This document shows positions 43,430 to 51,909 of a stretch of 64,000 bases of DNA, piece after piece. Each line of letters begins with the position of its first letter. The stretch's first letter is position 1. The notes under the pieces are model-generated. The model did no database searches. It saw only the letters and a program-made list of their open reading frames with translations, and was not told the DNA's origin. This stretch comes from Sphingomonas sp. Y38-1Y (lineage in GTDB: Bacteria > Pseudomonadota > Alphaproteobacteria > Sphingomonadales > Sphingomonadaceae), in assembly GCF_032391395.1 (NCBI RefSeq), contig NZ_CP135916.1, positions 930,001-994,000 on the forward strand. The letters are read 5' to 3'. The translations under genes and the position numbers were made by a program.

Positions 43430-44839
43430 TCAGCGGTTCGAGTTGTTCCAGGCGTCGACCTGTTGCGTGAGGAAGGTCTGCGTCGATTTATACGCCGCGA
43501 CCTTAGCATCCATGCTCGCGAATTGCTGGGTCATGCGGGTGCGCATCGTCTCGGCCGCCTCAAGCGCCTTTTCGCGCGCCTCGGCGATGTCGTCGACCTG
43601 CTTGTTGTAGTTGACCTCGCTGGCGCCCAGGCCCGTCTTCACGTTACCGGCGGCGAGCGAGATCTTCTGCATCGCGGCGGGCAGCCCAGCGCCCGAGGCG
43701 AACATCGCCTCGACCGCCTGGGGATTGCGCGACAGGGCGGTGGCGAGCTGGCCGGTGTTGACGGTCAGCGACCCGTCGCGGAGCGTCGCCACGCCGATCT
43801 CGGCGAGCGTGCGCGGGCCACTGGCATCGCCGGTCAGTACCGTGCCGACGAGGCGCGAGAGGTCGTCCGACAGCGTCCGCGCGGCGAAGTCGGACCGCAG
43901 CGCACCGCCCTTGGGATCGGTCGCGGTCTTCAGCATCGACTTGAGTTCGTTGTAGGTCGCGACGAAGTCCTGCACCGCCTGGCTCAGCGCCTCTGTCGGC
44001 GGGGTCGAGCCGAGCTGTACCGTCGTACCCGGCTTGGCCGAGACGAGGTCGAGCCGGACGCTCGGCAGCAGGTTGCTGATGCTGTTCGAGGCGCGGCGGA
44101 CCTCGACGCCGTCGACGGCAACGATCGCGTCCTGCGCGGCGGTGCCGATCGTGGCCGGCTTGCCGACGCCGATTTCGAGCGAGGCGAGGCCCGGCGCGTC
44201 GGCATCCTCGGTCGCGGTCAGCGTGAACGCCTGGCTGTCGCCCGTCTGCCCCTTGAGCACGAGGCGCGAGCCGTTGACGTCGCCGATGACGCTGGCGGTG
44301 ACGCCTGCCTTCTCGGCGTTGATAGCGGCGGCGATGTCGGCGAGCGTGCCCTTGCCGGGCTCGATCGTGATCTCGACCGGGGTGCCCGCACCCGCGGTGA
44401 AGCCCGTCATCGCGCCGCCAGCGACCGTCGCGGTGCCGAAGGTGAGCGTGAGCTTGCCCGTGCCGACCGGATCGGCGGGCTTGGTGACGAGGCCGGAGTT
44501 GGTCGCCTGCACCGCGGCGATCCGCTTGACCTCGACGCTGGCGGACAGGCCGGTGACGCTCGCGCCGGTCAGCAGGCTGGCCTTGACGATGCTGGTGTCG
44601 CCGCTGGTCGGCTGAGTCGACAGCGAGCCGCCGCGCGCCAGCGTCGACAGCGCGTTGGAAAAGCCGCTCATCGCGCTCTTGAGCTCGGCAGCGGCGGAAA
44701 TCTGCGCCTTGACCGTCTGCTCGCGCGTGTCGAGCATCGCGGTCTTGGTCGAAAACTGCGCGTCGACCAGGCTGGTGACCAGCGCCTTGATATCGATGCC
44801 CGAGCCGACGCCCAGCGCCGTGGTAATCGAATCGACCAT
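43430..44839 (-). CDS. fliD: Flagellar hook-associated protein 2 (filament cap)
   Basis: A 469-aa protein. The N-terminal helix MVDSITTALGVGSGIDIKAL is a FliD signature (GxGSGIDI), followed by coiled D0/D1 segments, a Ser/Thr/Gly-rich variable cap domain, and a returning helix QFASMDAKVAAYKSTQTFLTQQVDAWN. It caps the filament and directs flagellin assembly. It starts 48 bp after flhB and precedes fliS. Confidence 0.94.
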   Translation of the reverse strand: MVDSITTALGVGSGIDIKALVTSLVDAQFSTKTAMLDTREQTVKAQISAAAELKSAMSGFSNALSTLARGGSLSTQPTSGDTSIVKASLLTGASVTGLSASVEVKRIAAVQATNSGLVTKPADPVGTGKLTLTFGTATVAGGAMTGFTAGAGTPVEITIEPGKGTLADIAAAINAEKAGVTASVIGDVNGSRLVLKGQTGDSQAFTLTATEDADAPGLASLEIGVGKPATIGTAAQDAIVAVDGVEVRRASNSISNLLPSVRLDLVSAKPGTTVQLGSTPPTEALSQAVQDFVATYNELKSMLKTATDPKGGALRSDFAARTLSDDLSRLVGTVLTGDASGPRTLAEIGVATLRDGSLTVNTGQLATALSRNPQAVEAMFASGAGLPAAMQKISLAAGNVKTGLGASEVNYNKQVDDIAEAREKALEAAETMRTRMTQQFASMDAKVAAYKSTQTFLTQQVDAWNNSNR

Positions 44840-44887
44840 CGCGAAGCGCTCCCTTTCCCTTTCAGAAACGACCGTGCGCGCGTGCGC

Positions 44888-46015
44888 TTAAGCCGCGAGA
44901 TTGCCGTTTTCGTCGAAGCGAGCGCCGGCGGGCACGGTGACCGGCGGCGGCGTGCCGCCCGCCGCCACGTTGACGCCGAACACGAAGGCGAGGACCGTCG
45001 CGATCGAGAGATAGAGGTCGTCGCGCACCTCCTGCCCCTCGCGGCTGGTGTAATAGACCGCGCGGGCGAGCGTCGGATATTCGAGTACGGGCACCGCCAT
45101 TTCGCCCGCCAGTTCGCGGATCGCGAGCGCGGTGGCGCCGCGGCCCTTCGCCACCACGACGGGCACGTTGTCGCGGCCACGTTCATAGCGGAGCGCGACG
45201 GCGAAATGGGTCGGATTGGTGAGCACGACATGCGCTTCGCCCACCGCCTTGCGGAAGCTGCGCTTGGTCATCTCGTGCCGGCGGCGATGCTGCGCGGCCT
45301 TTGCCTCTGGCGAGCCTTCGGTTTCCTTGTGCTCGTCCTTCACTTCCTGCTTGGACATGCGCAGCTTCTTGAGGCGCTGGACGATCTGGAGCGGCACGTC
45401 GATGCCGGCGATCAGGACGAGCCCGCCCGCCATGGTGAGGAGGAGCGTGGTCAGCTGTGCGCCCAGGCCGCCGAGCGCGTGGCTGAGGTCGGTCGAGACG
45501 ACGCCGAGGCCCTGACGCGCGGTCGCCGACAAGAGCCACCAGCCGATCGAGCCGAGCAGAACGACCTTGAGCAGCGACTTGCCGAGTTCCATCCAGCCAT
45601 TGGGGCCGAAGATGCGGGCGAGGCCGGCACCGGGGTTGATGCGCGATCCCTTGGGCGCGATCAGCTTGCCGTTGAAGCTCAGGCCGCCGAGTGCGCCCTG
45701 CGCGGCGATCGCGCCGATCACGGTGATGAGGAGCAGGCCGCCGAGCGCGGGGGCGAGCTTCCACCCGGCCTCGATCAGCGGTCGGGCGGGTTCGAAATGC
45801 TCGACATCGGCGCGGCCGAAGGTGAGGCTGGCGACGACCACCTCGCGGATCGCGCCGAGCAGCATCGGCCCGAACGCGATCAGCCAGCCGCAGCCGAGCA
45901 GCACGACGAGGGCGGTGCCCAGTTCCTTGGACTTGAGGACATTGCCTTCTTCCGCGGCTTTTTGTTTGCGCCGCGGGGTTGGGGCTTCGGTCTTTTCACC
46001 GGCGCTTTCGGCCAT
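44888..46015 (-). CDS. flhB: Flagellar export switch protein FlhB
   Basis: A 375-aa protein with four membrane helices. The autocleavage site NPTH is at 267-270 (VVLTNPTHFAVALRY), where N267-P268 is cleaved to change export from hook to filament substrates. KTEAPTPRRKQKAAEEGNV is the standard basic N-terminus. The first base of its ATG is the last base of the fliR stop region (one-base junction). It is placed between fliR and fliD, with 48 bp before fliD. Confidence 0.96.
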   Translation of the reverse strand: MAESAGEKTEAPTPRRKQKAAEEGNVLKSKELGTALVVLLGCGWLIAFGPMLLGAIREVVVASLTFGRADVEHFEPARPLIEAGWKLAPALGGLLLITVIGAIAAQGALGGLSFNGKLIAPKGSRINPGAGLARIFGPNGWMELGKSLLKVVLLGSIGWWLLSATARQGLGVVSTDLSHALGGLGAQLTTLLLTMAGGLVLIAGIDVPLQIVQRLKKLRMSKQEVKDEHKETEGSPEAKAAQHRRRHEMTKRSFRKAVGEAHVVLTNPTHFAVALRYERGRDNVPVVVAKGRGATALAIRELAGEMAVPVLEYPTLARAVYYTSREGQEVRDDLYLSIATVLAFVFGVNVAAGGTPPPVTVPAGARFDENGNLAA

Positions 46016-46788
46016 CAGCCAAGCACCAGGTTCTGCGCGGCGTCGAGCGCCTCACGCACGATGACGAGCATGTAGTCGCCCATCGCGGGCATCGCGACGA
46101 ACATCGCGATCACGCCCACGAACAGGCTGGCGGGCAACCCAACCGCGAACAGGTTGAGCGCGGGCGCCGAGCGCGACAGCATCGCGACGACGAGGTTGAG
46201 GCAGAGGAGCAGGAAGCCGACCGGGAGCGCGAGCAGGAAGCCGGCAAGAAACGCATAGCCGCCGAACAGCGCGATGTTCCTGAGCGCGTTCTCGCCCAGC
46301 CAGGCGGCGCCCGGCGGCAATAGCGAATACGAGCGGGCGACGAGGTCGACGAGGATCAAATGCCCGTCGACCGACAGGAACAAGAGCGTCAGCAGGATCG
46401 ACAGGAAATTGCCGAGTGCGGGGGTCGAGGCGCCGCGTTGCGGATCGACCATCGTCGCGAAGCCCAGGCCCATCGACCCGCCGATGACTTCGCTGGCGAT
46501 CAGCGGCGCGGCAAACGCGATCTGGAGCACGAAGCCGAGCGCAAGGCCGACCAGCGCCTCTGCCGCGATGGCGAGGAAGGTGGCGAACGCGAACACTTGC
46601 GTCGGCGCGGCGATCGGCATCGAACCCATCACCAGCACGCCGACCGCGGCCGACAGCGTCACGCGCACCATCACCGGCACGTTGACCGCACCGAAGACGG
46701 GCGCCGCAACGAACGCCGCACCGACGCGAACCATGACGAAGATCAGCGTCCAGAGCTGTGGCTCGACCGCGAGCCCGAAGCCGAGCAT
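46015..46788 (-). CDS. fliR: Flagellar export gate protein FliR
   Basis: A 257-aa membrane protein with about six helices, part of the FliPQR export gate. Family blocks: LDLVARSYSLLPPGA, then PVGFLLLCLNLVVAMLSRSAPALNLFAVGLP near the C-terminal third. It starts at ATG 46788, 102 bp after the fliQ stop; a 75-bp palindromic repeat fills that gap, the only large interruption in an otherwise packed operon. Confidence 0.93.
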   Translation of the reverse strand: MLGFGLAVEPQLWTLIFVMVRVGAAFVAAPVFGAVNVPVMVRVTLSAAVGVLVMGSMPIAAPTQVFAFATFLAIAAEALVGLALGFVLQIAFAAPLIASEVIGGSMGLGFATMVDPQRGASTPALGNFLSILLTLLFLSVDGHLILVDLVARSYSLLPPGAAWLGENALRNIALFGGYAFLAGFLLALPVGFLLLCLNLVVAMLSRSAPALNLFAVGLPASLFVGVIAMFVAMPAMGDYMLVIVREALDAAQNLVLG

Positions 46789-46804
46789 GTCAGGCTGCCT
46801 TCGC

Positions 46805-46879
46805 CGTCATCGCGAGCGCAGCGAAGCAATCCAGTGTCCCGCCCGCGGCCTGGATTGCTTCGCTACGCTCGCAATGACG
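46805..46879. repeat. Palindromic repeat within the flagellar operon (fliQ-fliR gap)
   Basis: A 75-bp element with 30-bp arms: CGTCATCGCGAGCGCAGCGA... (46805-46834) and ...TACGCTCGCAATGACG (46850-46879), about 90% complementary around a 15-bp loop. It is of the GTCATTGCGAGC-type REP family seen in many Alphaproteobacteria. It is transcribed with the operon and would form a very stable hairpin in the mRNA. Confidence 0.9.
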
Positions 46880-46890
46880 AGGGTTTGGGC

Positions 46891-47160
46891 TCACCGAACC
46901 AGTTCCGGAATGCGTTCGAAGATGCTGACGGTGAAGTCGCTGAGCAGCCCCATCATCATGCCCCCGAAGATGACCAGGCTGACGCCTACCACCATCAGCT
47001 TGGGGACAAAGGAAAGCGTCTGCTCCTGGATCGACGTCGCCGCCTGGATCATGCCGAGGATCAGGCCGGAGATCAGCGCCGGCAGCAGCACCGGCGCCGC
47101 GACGAGCGCGAGGATCCACATCGCCTGACGCGCGACGGAGAGGAAATATTCTGCGTCCAT
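46891..47160 (-). CDS. fliQ: Flagellar export gate protein FliQ
   Basis: An 89-aa two-helix protein (MDAEYFLSVARQAMWILALV, then LMVVGVSLVIFGGMMMGLLS) with LILGMIQAATSIQEQTLSFVPK between helices, the FliQ family core. Start ATG 47160, 5 bp after the fliP stop. Confidence 0.95.
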   Translation of the reverse strand: MDAEYFLSVARQAMWILALVAAPVLLPALISGLILGMIQAATSIQEQTLSFVPKLMVVGVSLVIFGGMMMGLLSDFTVSIFERIPELVR

Positions 47161-47165
47161 CGCCT

Positions 47166-47990
47166 CTAACTCACGAAGGAGTTGGCAAGGCTGCCCATCG
47201 TCAGCGCCCAGCCGTCGACGAGGACGAAAAGAAGGAGCTTGAACGGGAGCGAGATGATCGTCGGCGACATCATCATCATGCCAAGGCTCATCAGCACCGT
47301 CGCGACGACGAGGTCGATGACGATGAAGGGCAGGAAGACGAGGAAGCCGATCTGGAACGCGGTCTTGAGCTCCGACGTGACAAAGGCGGGGAGGAGGACG
47401 GAGAAGGGCACGTCCTGGGGGTTCGCATACGGCCCGGTCTTGGCGATGCCGGAGAACATGGTGATGTCCTTCACCCGCGTCTGCTTGAGCATGAAGGCAT
47501 GCATCGAGGCGCCGCCCACCTCGATCATCTGCTCGGCGCCGATCTGGCCGGCGGCATAGGGCTTGATCGCGGTGTCGTTCACGCGGGTGATCGTCGGCGC
47601 CATCACGAACAGCGACAGGAAGAGCGACAGGCCGATCAGCACCTGGTTGGGCGGGGTCTGTTGCAGGCCAAGTGCCTGGCGCAGGATCGCCAGCACGATG
47701 ATGATTCGCGTGAAGCTGGTCATCATCAGAACGATGCCCGGCAGCACGCTGAGCAGGCCCATGATGATGAGGACCTGGAGCGACAGCGCGAGCGGCGCGT
47801 CGTTGCCGCCGCCAAGCTGCCCGAGCGCGCGGTCGAGCGCATCCGACACGCCGGGCGCCGCAGGCGCGGCCGGAGTGGGGGCAGTCTGCGCGAAGGCAGG
47901 CTGGACTATCACGAGTGCGAGCAGGAAGGCGGCGAGGACGAAGGCGGCGACCTTGATCCACCCCTGCCGGGTCGAAAGCGCGTGCATCAC
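47166..47990 (-). CDS. fliP: Flagellar export gate protein FliP
   Basis: A 274-aa protein, first of the export gate subunits. A signal sequence (IKVAAFVLAAFLLALVIVQPAFAQ) is followed by the FliP core: LIIMGLLSVLPGIVLMMTSFTRI, QTPPNQVLIGLSLFLSLFVM and MMMSPTIISLPFKLLLFVLVDGW, the conserved C-terminal helix pair. The start overlaps the stop of fliO by 4 bases. Confidence 0.96.
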   Translation of the reverse strand: MMHALSTRQGWIKVAAFVLAAFLLALVIVQPAFAQTAPTPAAPAAPGVSDALDRALGQLGGGNDAPLALSLQVLIIMGLLSVLPGIVLMMTSFTRIIIVLAILRQALGLQQTPPNQVLIGLSLFLSLFVMAPTITRVNDTAIKPYAAGQIGAEQMIEVGGASMHAFMLKQTRVKDITMFSGIAKTGPYANPQDVPFSVLLPAFVTSELKTAFQIGFLVFLPFIVIDLVVATVLMSLGMMMMSPTIISLPFKLLLFVLVDGWALTMGSLANSFVS

Positions 47991-48238
47991 TCGGCCTTGT
48001 CGATCAGCGTGACGCCCGCGCGGCTGACCGAGACGAGCAGGCGACGTCCCTCGAACTCGAGCACGGCGAGCTTGGTGCCGGTCGAGACCATCATGGTCTC
48101 GCGCACCTTGAGCATGCGTTCACCCTGGTTGCCGGGCATCCGCGCCTCGAGCCGGCGCCAGAGATAGAGGCAGCCGATCAGGAGGCCGCAGACGAGCGGC
48201 AGCAGCACGACCAGCTTGAGGATGTAGGACCACATCAT
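47987..48238 (-). CDS. fliO: Flagellar biosynthetic protein FliO
   Basis: An 83-aa protein with one N-terminal membrane helix (YILKLVVLLPLVCGLLIGCLYLW) and a short cytoplasmic FliO domain (MLKVRETMMVSTGTKLAVLEFEGRRLLVSVS). FliO helps fold FliP. Short for the family but complete in the conserved part. It is 6 bp after fliN and overlaps fliP by 4 bases. Confidence 0.88.
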   Translation of the reverse strand: MMWSYILKLVVLLPLVCGLLIGCLYLWRRLEARMPGNQGERMLKVRETMMVSTGTKLAVLEFEGRRLLVSVSRAGVTLIDKAE

Positions 48239-48244
48239 GGCGGT

Positions 48245-48550
48245 TCAGCGGACCCGGCGCTCGGGGCTGACGAGTTCGGTCATGCGCACGCCGAAGCGGT
48301 CGCCGACGGTCACCACCTCGCCGCGGCCGATCAGCGTGCCGTTGACGAACACGTCGAGCAGCTCGTTGGCCTGGCGATCCAGCTCGATCACGCTCGATTC
48401 GCCGAGCGCGAGCAGCTCTCGCAGCGTCAGGCTGGTCGATCCGATCTCGACCGTCAGCTTGACGTCGACGTCCTGGAGCAGCCGGAAATTGGCGGCGACG
48501 CCGGGGCTGATCGGCGCATCCTGGGCAAAGCCGCCGGTCATGTCGTTCAT
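48245..48550 (-). CDS. fliN: Flagellar motor switch protein FliN
   Basis: A 101-aa surface presentation (SpoA) domain protein of the C-ring. DVDVKLTVEIGSTSLTLREL, LALGESSVIELDRQANELLDVFVNGTLIGRGEVV and GDRFGVRMTELV are the SpoA core. The ATG at 48550 overlaps the fliM stop (ATGA). It lacks the long N-terminal region of FliY/FliN of enterics. Confidence 0.95.
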   Translation of the reverse strand: MNDMTGGFAQDAPISPGVAANFRLLQDVDVKLTVEIGSTSLTLRELLALGESSVIELDRQANELLDVFVNGTLIGRGEVVTVGDRFGVRMTELVSPERRVR

Positions 48551-49512
48551 GGGTGGAATTCCTCTTCGTCGAGCTGTTCGAGGCTGTGGATGCAGATGGC
48601 GGCGCGGCCGTTCTGGGTGCCGACCACGCCGGTGCCGAGCCGGTGGCGGCCGACCATGATCGGCACGAACTGGCCGAAGCTGACCGGAATGACGTCGCCT
48701 TCCTTGAGCTCCATCAGCGCGCCGAGCGACATGGTGGGTTCGGCCAGGACGGAGCGAACGGGGAAACGGACGCCCATCGCTGCGCGGGTGAGGCCGTTGC
48801 GCCACTTGGGTTCGGGATCGGCGGTGCGGCCGTGGACGCGCGCGTTGAGCGAGGGGCCGATCGGCTTGAGCGCCGCGACCGGATAGACGAGGTCGACGAA
48901 CACCGGCTTCTCGCTGGCCGCCGCCACGCCGAAACGGGTGACGATCACCGCATCCTCGCCGTCGAAGTCGGACAGCATCGCCGCGTTGGTCTCGACCCGG
49001 CCGGGGGCGAAGTCGAGGCGCGAGACGGGCTCCCACGCAGCGGCAAGCGGCTCTGCGACGGTGCGGCCCAGCCGCTCGACCAGTGCCTCTGCCGCGGGCG
49101 AGAATTCACCGGGAAGCTGTGCGGGCGCTTCGCCCAGGCCGCCGAAATAGAGGTCGAGCATCTCCAGCGTGAAGCGCCCGTCGAGCACCAGCAGCGCCTG
49201 GCCCGACAGGGTGCCCGCGGGCGGACGCATCGCCATCGGCAGGAAAGCGGTCAGGCCCTTGGGCCGCTCCGCGACATAGTCGGCGAAGCGCATCACGGTC
49301 AGCGGCTCGGCCCAGCTGCGCACCGCGCGGCGCAGCACCGGCTCGAACACGGCGCGAAGCCCGCGGGCGAAGCGGGCGGACAGATGCTGAAGCGTATGGA
49401 GGTCGCCGAACGGATTCAGGTTCGCGATCCCCAGCGCGGCCGCATGGGTCGCGTCCTGCCGGGGCCGCTGGCGCCGCTCGCTGGCGGCGTTTCCTGAAGC
49501 GTCGTTAACCAT
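48547..49512 (-). CDS. fliM: Flagellar motor switch protein FliM
   Basis: A 321-aa C-ring protein. Two core parts are visible: a CheC-like middle domain (LPMAMRPPAGTLSGQALLVLDGRFTLEMLDLYFGG) and the SpoA-like C-terminal domain (SLGALMELKEGDVIPVSFGQF). The N-terminal CheY-binding helix is not obvious; the first 30 residues are Arg-rich instead. Start ATG 49512. It is 6 bp after fliL. Confidence 0.9.
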   Translation of the reverse strand: MVNDASGNAASERRQRPRQDATHAAALGIANLNPFGDLHTLQHLSARFARGLRAVFEPVLRRAVRSWAEPLTVMRFADYVAERPKGLTAFLPMAMRPPAGTLSGQALLVLDGRFTLEMLDLYFGGLGEAPAQLPGEFSPAAEALVERLGRTVAEPLAAAWEPVSRLDFAPGRVETNAAMLSDFDGEDAVIVTRFGVAAASEKPVFVDLVYPVAALKPIGPSLNARVHGRTADPEPKWRNGLTRAAMGVRFPVRSVLAEPTMSLGALMELKEGDVIPVSFGQFVPIMVGRHRLGTGVVGTQNGRAAICIHSLEQLDEEEFHP

Positions 49513-49518
49513 CGACGT

Positions 49519-50109
49519 TCACTGAACAACGAAATTGGTAAAGTAGACGTTACCGACGCCGCCAAAGCCTTCCTTTTCCTTCAACGTGTCGTTGATCGCC
49601 TTCACCAGCCGCTTCTGGAGCTGCTTCTTGCCGGCGGGGGTGAACACCTGCTCCTCGTCAGTTTCGGACAACGCCATCAGGACGGCCGACCGGACGGCGA
49701 TCTCGTGCGTCTTGAGGTTGGTGATGACCTTGTCATCATAGGGGGTCGACACGGCGAGGCCGACCTGGATGAAGTGGACGCTGTCCATCAGGTTGGACGT
49801 GAAGTCCTTTTCGAGCGTGTAGTAGTTGGAGGCATAGTCCTCGCCGCCTTCACCCTCGCCCTTGGACTCGCCGCCGCCTTCGCCGCCTTCACCACCCTCG
49901 CCGGCGTGCTTCTGCTCGCTGCGGGGAACGAGGCGCGGGCCGTCGGCCTTCTTCTCGCCATGCTCGCCGCCGCCGAGCATACCGGTGGCATAGAGGCCGC
50001 CGCCGACGCCGCCGCCGGCCAGGATCAGCCCGCCAAGGCCGATCACGATCCACTTCATCTTGCCGCCCTTCTTCTTGGGCGCTTCCTTTTCTTCCTTGGC
50101 GTCGCTCAT
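49519..50109 (-). CDS. fliL: Flagellar basal body protein FliL
   Basis: A 196-aa protein: a Lys-rich cytoplasmic start (KEEKEAPKKKGGKMKWI), one membrane helix (VIGLGGLILAGGGVGGGLYAT), a low-complexity Gly/Glu-rich linker (EGGEGGEGGGESKGEGEGGE) longer than usual, then the FliL domain with YASNYYTLEKDFTSNLMDS. It stabilises the stator-rotor contact. Ends VGNVYFTNFVVQ, the family C-terminus. Confidence 0.92.
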   Translation of the reverse strand: MSDAKEEKEAPKKKGGKMKWIVIGLGGLILAGGGVGGGLYATGMLGGGEHGEKKADGPRLVPRSEQKHAGEGGEGGEGGGESKGEGEGGEDYASNYYTLEKDFTSNLMDSVHFIQVGLAVSTPYDDKVITNLKTHEIAVRSAVLMALSETDEEQVFTPAGKKQLQKRLVKAINDTLKEKEGFGGVGNVYFTNFVVQ

Positions 50110-50127
50110 CGGTCAGTTCCCCCGTGT

Positions 50128-51462
50128 TCAGGCAATGCGGTCGTCGGTTGCGGCGTCGGCGGTGCTGGCCGGGCGCCGGTTCGGCATGGGTGTGTCGGGC
50201 TGAGGCCGCGGCGGGGCCGGGCGGTGATCGCCCGCGCCGCCATCGCCGCTGCCGGTCTGGAGCGAGAGGCGCAGCCCGCGCGCCTCTGCCATGTCGGCCA
50301 GCCGCGGCGCGGCCTCGGCGAGCAGTGCGCGTGCCTCCGGCGTGGCGGCGTCCAGCGCGACCTCGATCCCGCGATCGGTTTCGACCAGCCGCACCGCAAC
50401 CTCGCCCAGCGCGTCGGGCGAGAGGGTGATGCGCGTCTCGCGGCTGGGCGCGGCGTCGGCGGTGGCAAAGGTCTCGATCCGGTCGATCATCTGCGCGCGC
50501 CAATCGCGGTGCTGCGTGTCGAGCGGCGTGGGCGTGGTCGCCTCGGTGCGGGCGGGTGCTGCGGCGGGCTCGATCGCGAGCGGCGTCGGGGCGGGCTCCG
50601 CGGTGAAGGCGGTGTTCGGGCGCGCGCGCAGGAGGCGGTCGGTGGCCTCGGGGGCCGCCGCGACCGGAACGTCCTGGTGCGGCGTGACCGGGCCGGGCCG
50701 CTGGGCGTGTGGCTGACGAGCGCCCATGCGAGGCGCGGGATCGCGCGCCGGGATCGGGGTGGCGGCCTCTACCGGCGGGGTGGCCAGCGCAGCCGGGGCT
50801 TGCGAAATCCGGACCGCCTCGATCGCTTGTGGTGTGCTCGTCCCTTCCGTTGACGGGAGGACGAGGCCAGTCGACGTCGGAGTGGCAGCAACGGTTCCGG
50901 TCGTGGCCGCGCCCGGCGAGACGGTCTGCTGGGTGTCAGGCTCGATCGCAGCGGTTGGCGCACCCGCGGGGAGTGCATCCGACTGAGGCTGAAACGGCGC
51001 CGTCGTCGGAGCCGGCGGCGTGACGACCGGCAGGTCGAGTGTGACCGCGACGGGATCGCGCGTCGGCTCGTCGGCGCTCGGCTGGCGCGGATCGGGCAAG
51101 GCCGGCTCGTCCATAGGCGTGCGGTGGAGCGGCAAGGTCTTGCCGGGGGCGGCACGTTCCGGCCGTCCGGTATGGCCTGCCGGCGCGAGTGGCGGCGGCG
51201 GTGGCGGCGGATCGGCGGGCGGTGCCTCCTCCGGCGTCAGCGCATCGAGCGTCGTCGCGAGCAGGGCGGTCGGTGGCTTGGGTCCGGCCTTGGCGTCAGA
51301 GGCCGGGTCGCCTTCGACGCCGCTCGGCGCCGGCTTCGCGCCTGCGAGCAGGGCGGCGAAACCGTCGCTCGCGCTCGCGCGTCCGGCCGCGGGCGGAGAC
51401 GCGGCAACGGTCGGCGGCAATGGCGCGGCGGTGAGAGACATGGATAGGATCGCTTCGGGCAT
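50128..51462 (-). CDS. fliK: Flagellar hook-length control protein FliK
   Basis: A ~444-aa protein. The first ~320 residues are Pro/Ala/Thr-rich low complexity, the ruler part. The C-terminal Flg_hook domain is recognisable: RETRITLSPDALGEVAVRLVETDRGIEVALD with LSPDxLG-V as the core; it triggers the FlhB switch. Start ATG 51462 preferred; ATG 51441 (MSLTAAPLPP) is an alternative. It precedes fliL by 18 bp. Identification rests on the C-terminal motif and the operon position. Confidence 0.88.
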   Translation of the reverse strand: MPEAILSMSLTAAPLPPTVAASPPAAGRASASDGFAALLAGAKPAPSGVEGDPASDAKAGPKPPTALLATTLDALTPEEAPPADPPPPPPPLAPAGHTGRPERAAPGKTLPLHRTPMDEPALPDPRQPSADEPTRDPVAVTLDLPVVTPPAPTTAPFQPQSDALPAGAPTAAIEPDTQQTVSPGAATTGTVAATPTSTGLVLPSTEGTSTPQAIEAVRISQAPAALATPPVEAATPIPARDPAPRMGARQPHAQRPGPVTPHQDVPVAAAPEATDRLLRARPNTAFTAEPAPTPLAIEPAAAPARTEATTPTPLDTQHRDWRAQMIDRIETFATADAAPSRETRITLSPDALGEVAVRLVETDRGIEVALDAATPEARALLAEAAPRLADMAEARGLRLSLQTGSGDGGAGDHRPAPPRPQPDTPMPNRRPASTADAATDDRIA

Positions 51463-51477
51463 GGTTCGCCCGAGCAA

Positions 51478-51909
51478 TCAGCAAGGATCGTGCCGTTTTG
51501 CCGGACGGCCCGGCGGAAGCGCTTCGAGCGCGCGGATCGCCTTCAGTGCGGCGGCGTGATCGGCGCGGGCGATCAGCTTCTCGACCGCGCTCTGGTCGCG
51601 CCGCGCGTCGCGGGTCGCGCCTTGGGCAACGGCCAGGCCGTCATGCGCCGCGGCGACGCGCGCCTGTGCGGCGTGCGCCGATTGGTGCAGCCGCTCGCGA
51701 TAATGCGCGGCGGCGGCGAAGCTCAGCGAGTCTGCCGGGAGCGACGAGGGGGTGGGCGCGACCTCGTCCGCCAAGCGGGCGATGCGGTCGCGCAGCGCCA
51801 GCTCGCTTGCCACGCGATCGGCGGCGCGCGCTTCGTCGGCCTGGGTCAGGCCGAGCTGGAGCGTGCGGACGCGCAGGATGCGCGCCAGCTTCTTCGCGTC
51901 AGCCGGCAT
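51478..51909 (-). CDS. fliJ: FliJ-like flagellar export chaperone
   Basis: A 143-aa, mostly helical charged protein (AKKLARILRVRTLQLGLTQA, DRVASELALRDRIARLADEV, AAQARVAAAHDGLAVAQGAT). The sequence motif is weak, but position between fliI and fliK, size and the coiled-coil pattern fit FliJ, which coordinates the ATPase and the gate. The ATG at 51909 overlaps the fliI stop by 11 bases; a start at 51927 is less likely. Confidence 0.72.
   Translation of the reverse strand: MPADAKKLARILRVRTLQLGLTQADEARAADRVASELALRDRIARLADEVAPTPSSLPADSLSFAAAAHYRERLHQSAHAAQARVAAAHDGLAVAQGATRDARRDQSAVEKLIARADHAAALKAIRALEALPPGRPAKRHDPC

Noticed and set aside
43412..46075. Plus-strand frame of 887 codons
   Set aside because: Antisense to fliD and flhB; Arg/Asp-rich and without domain-like sequence.
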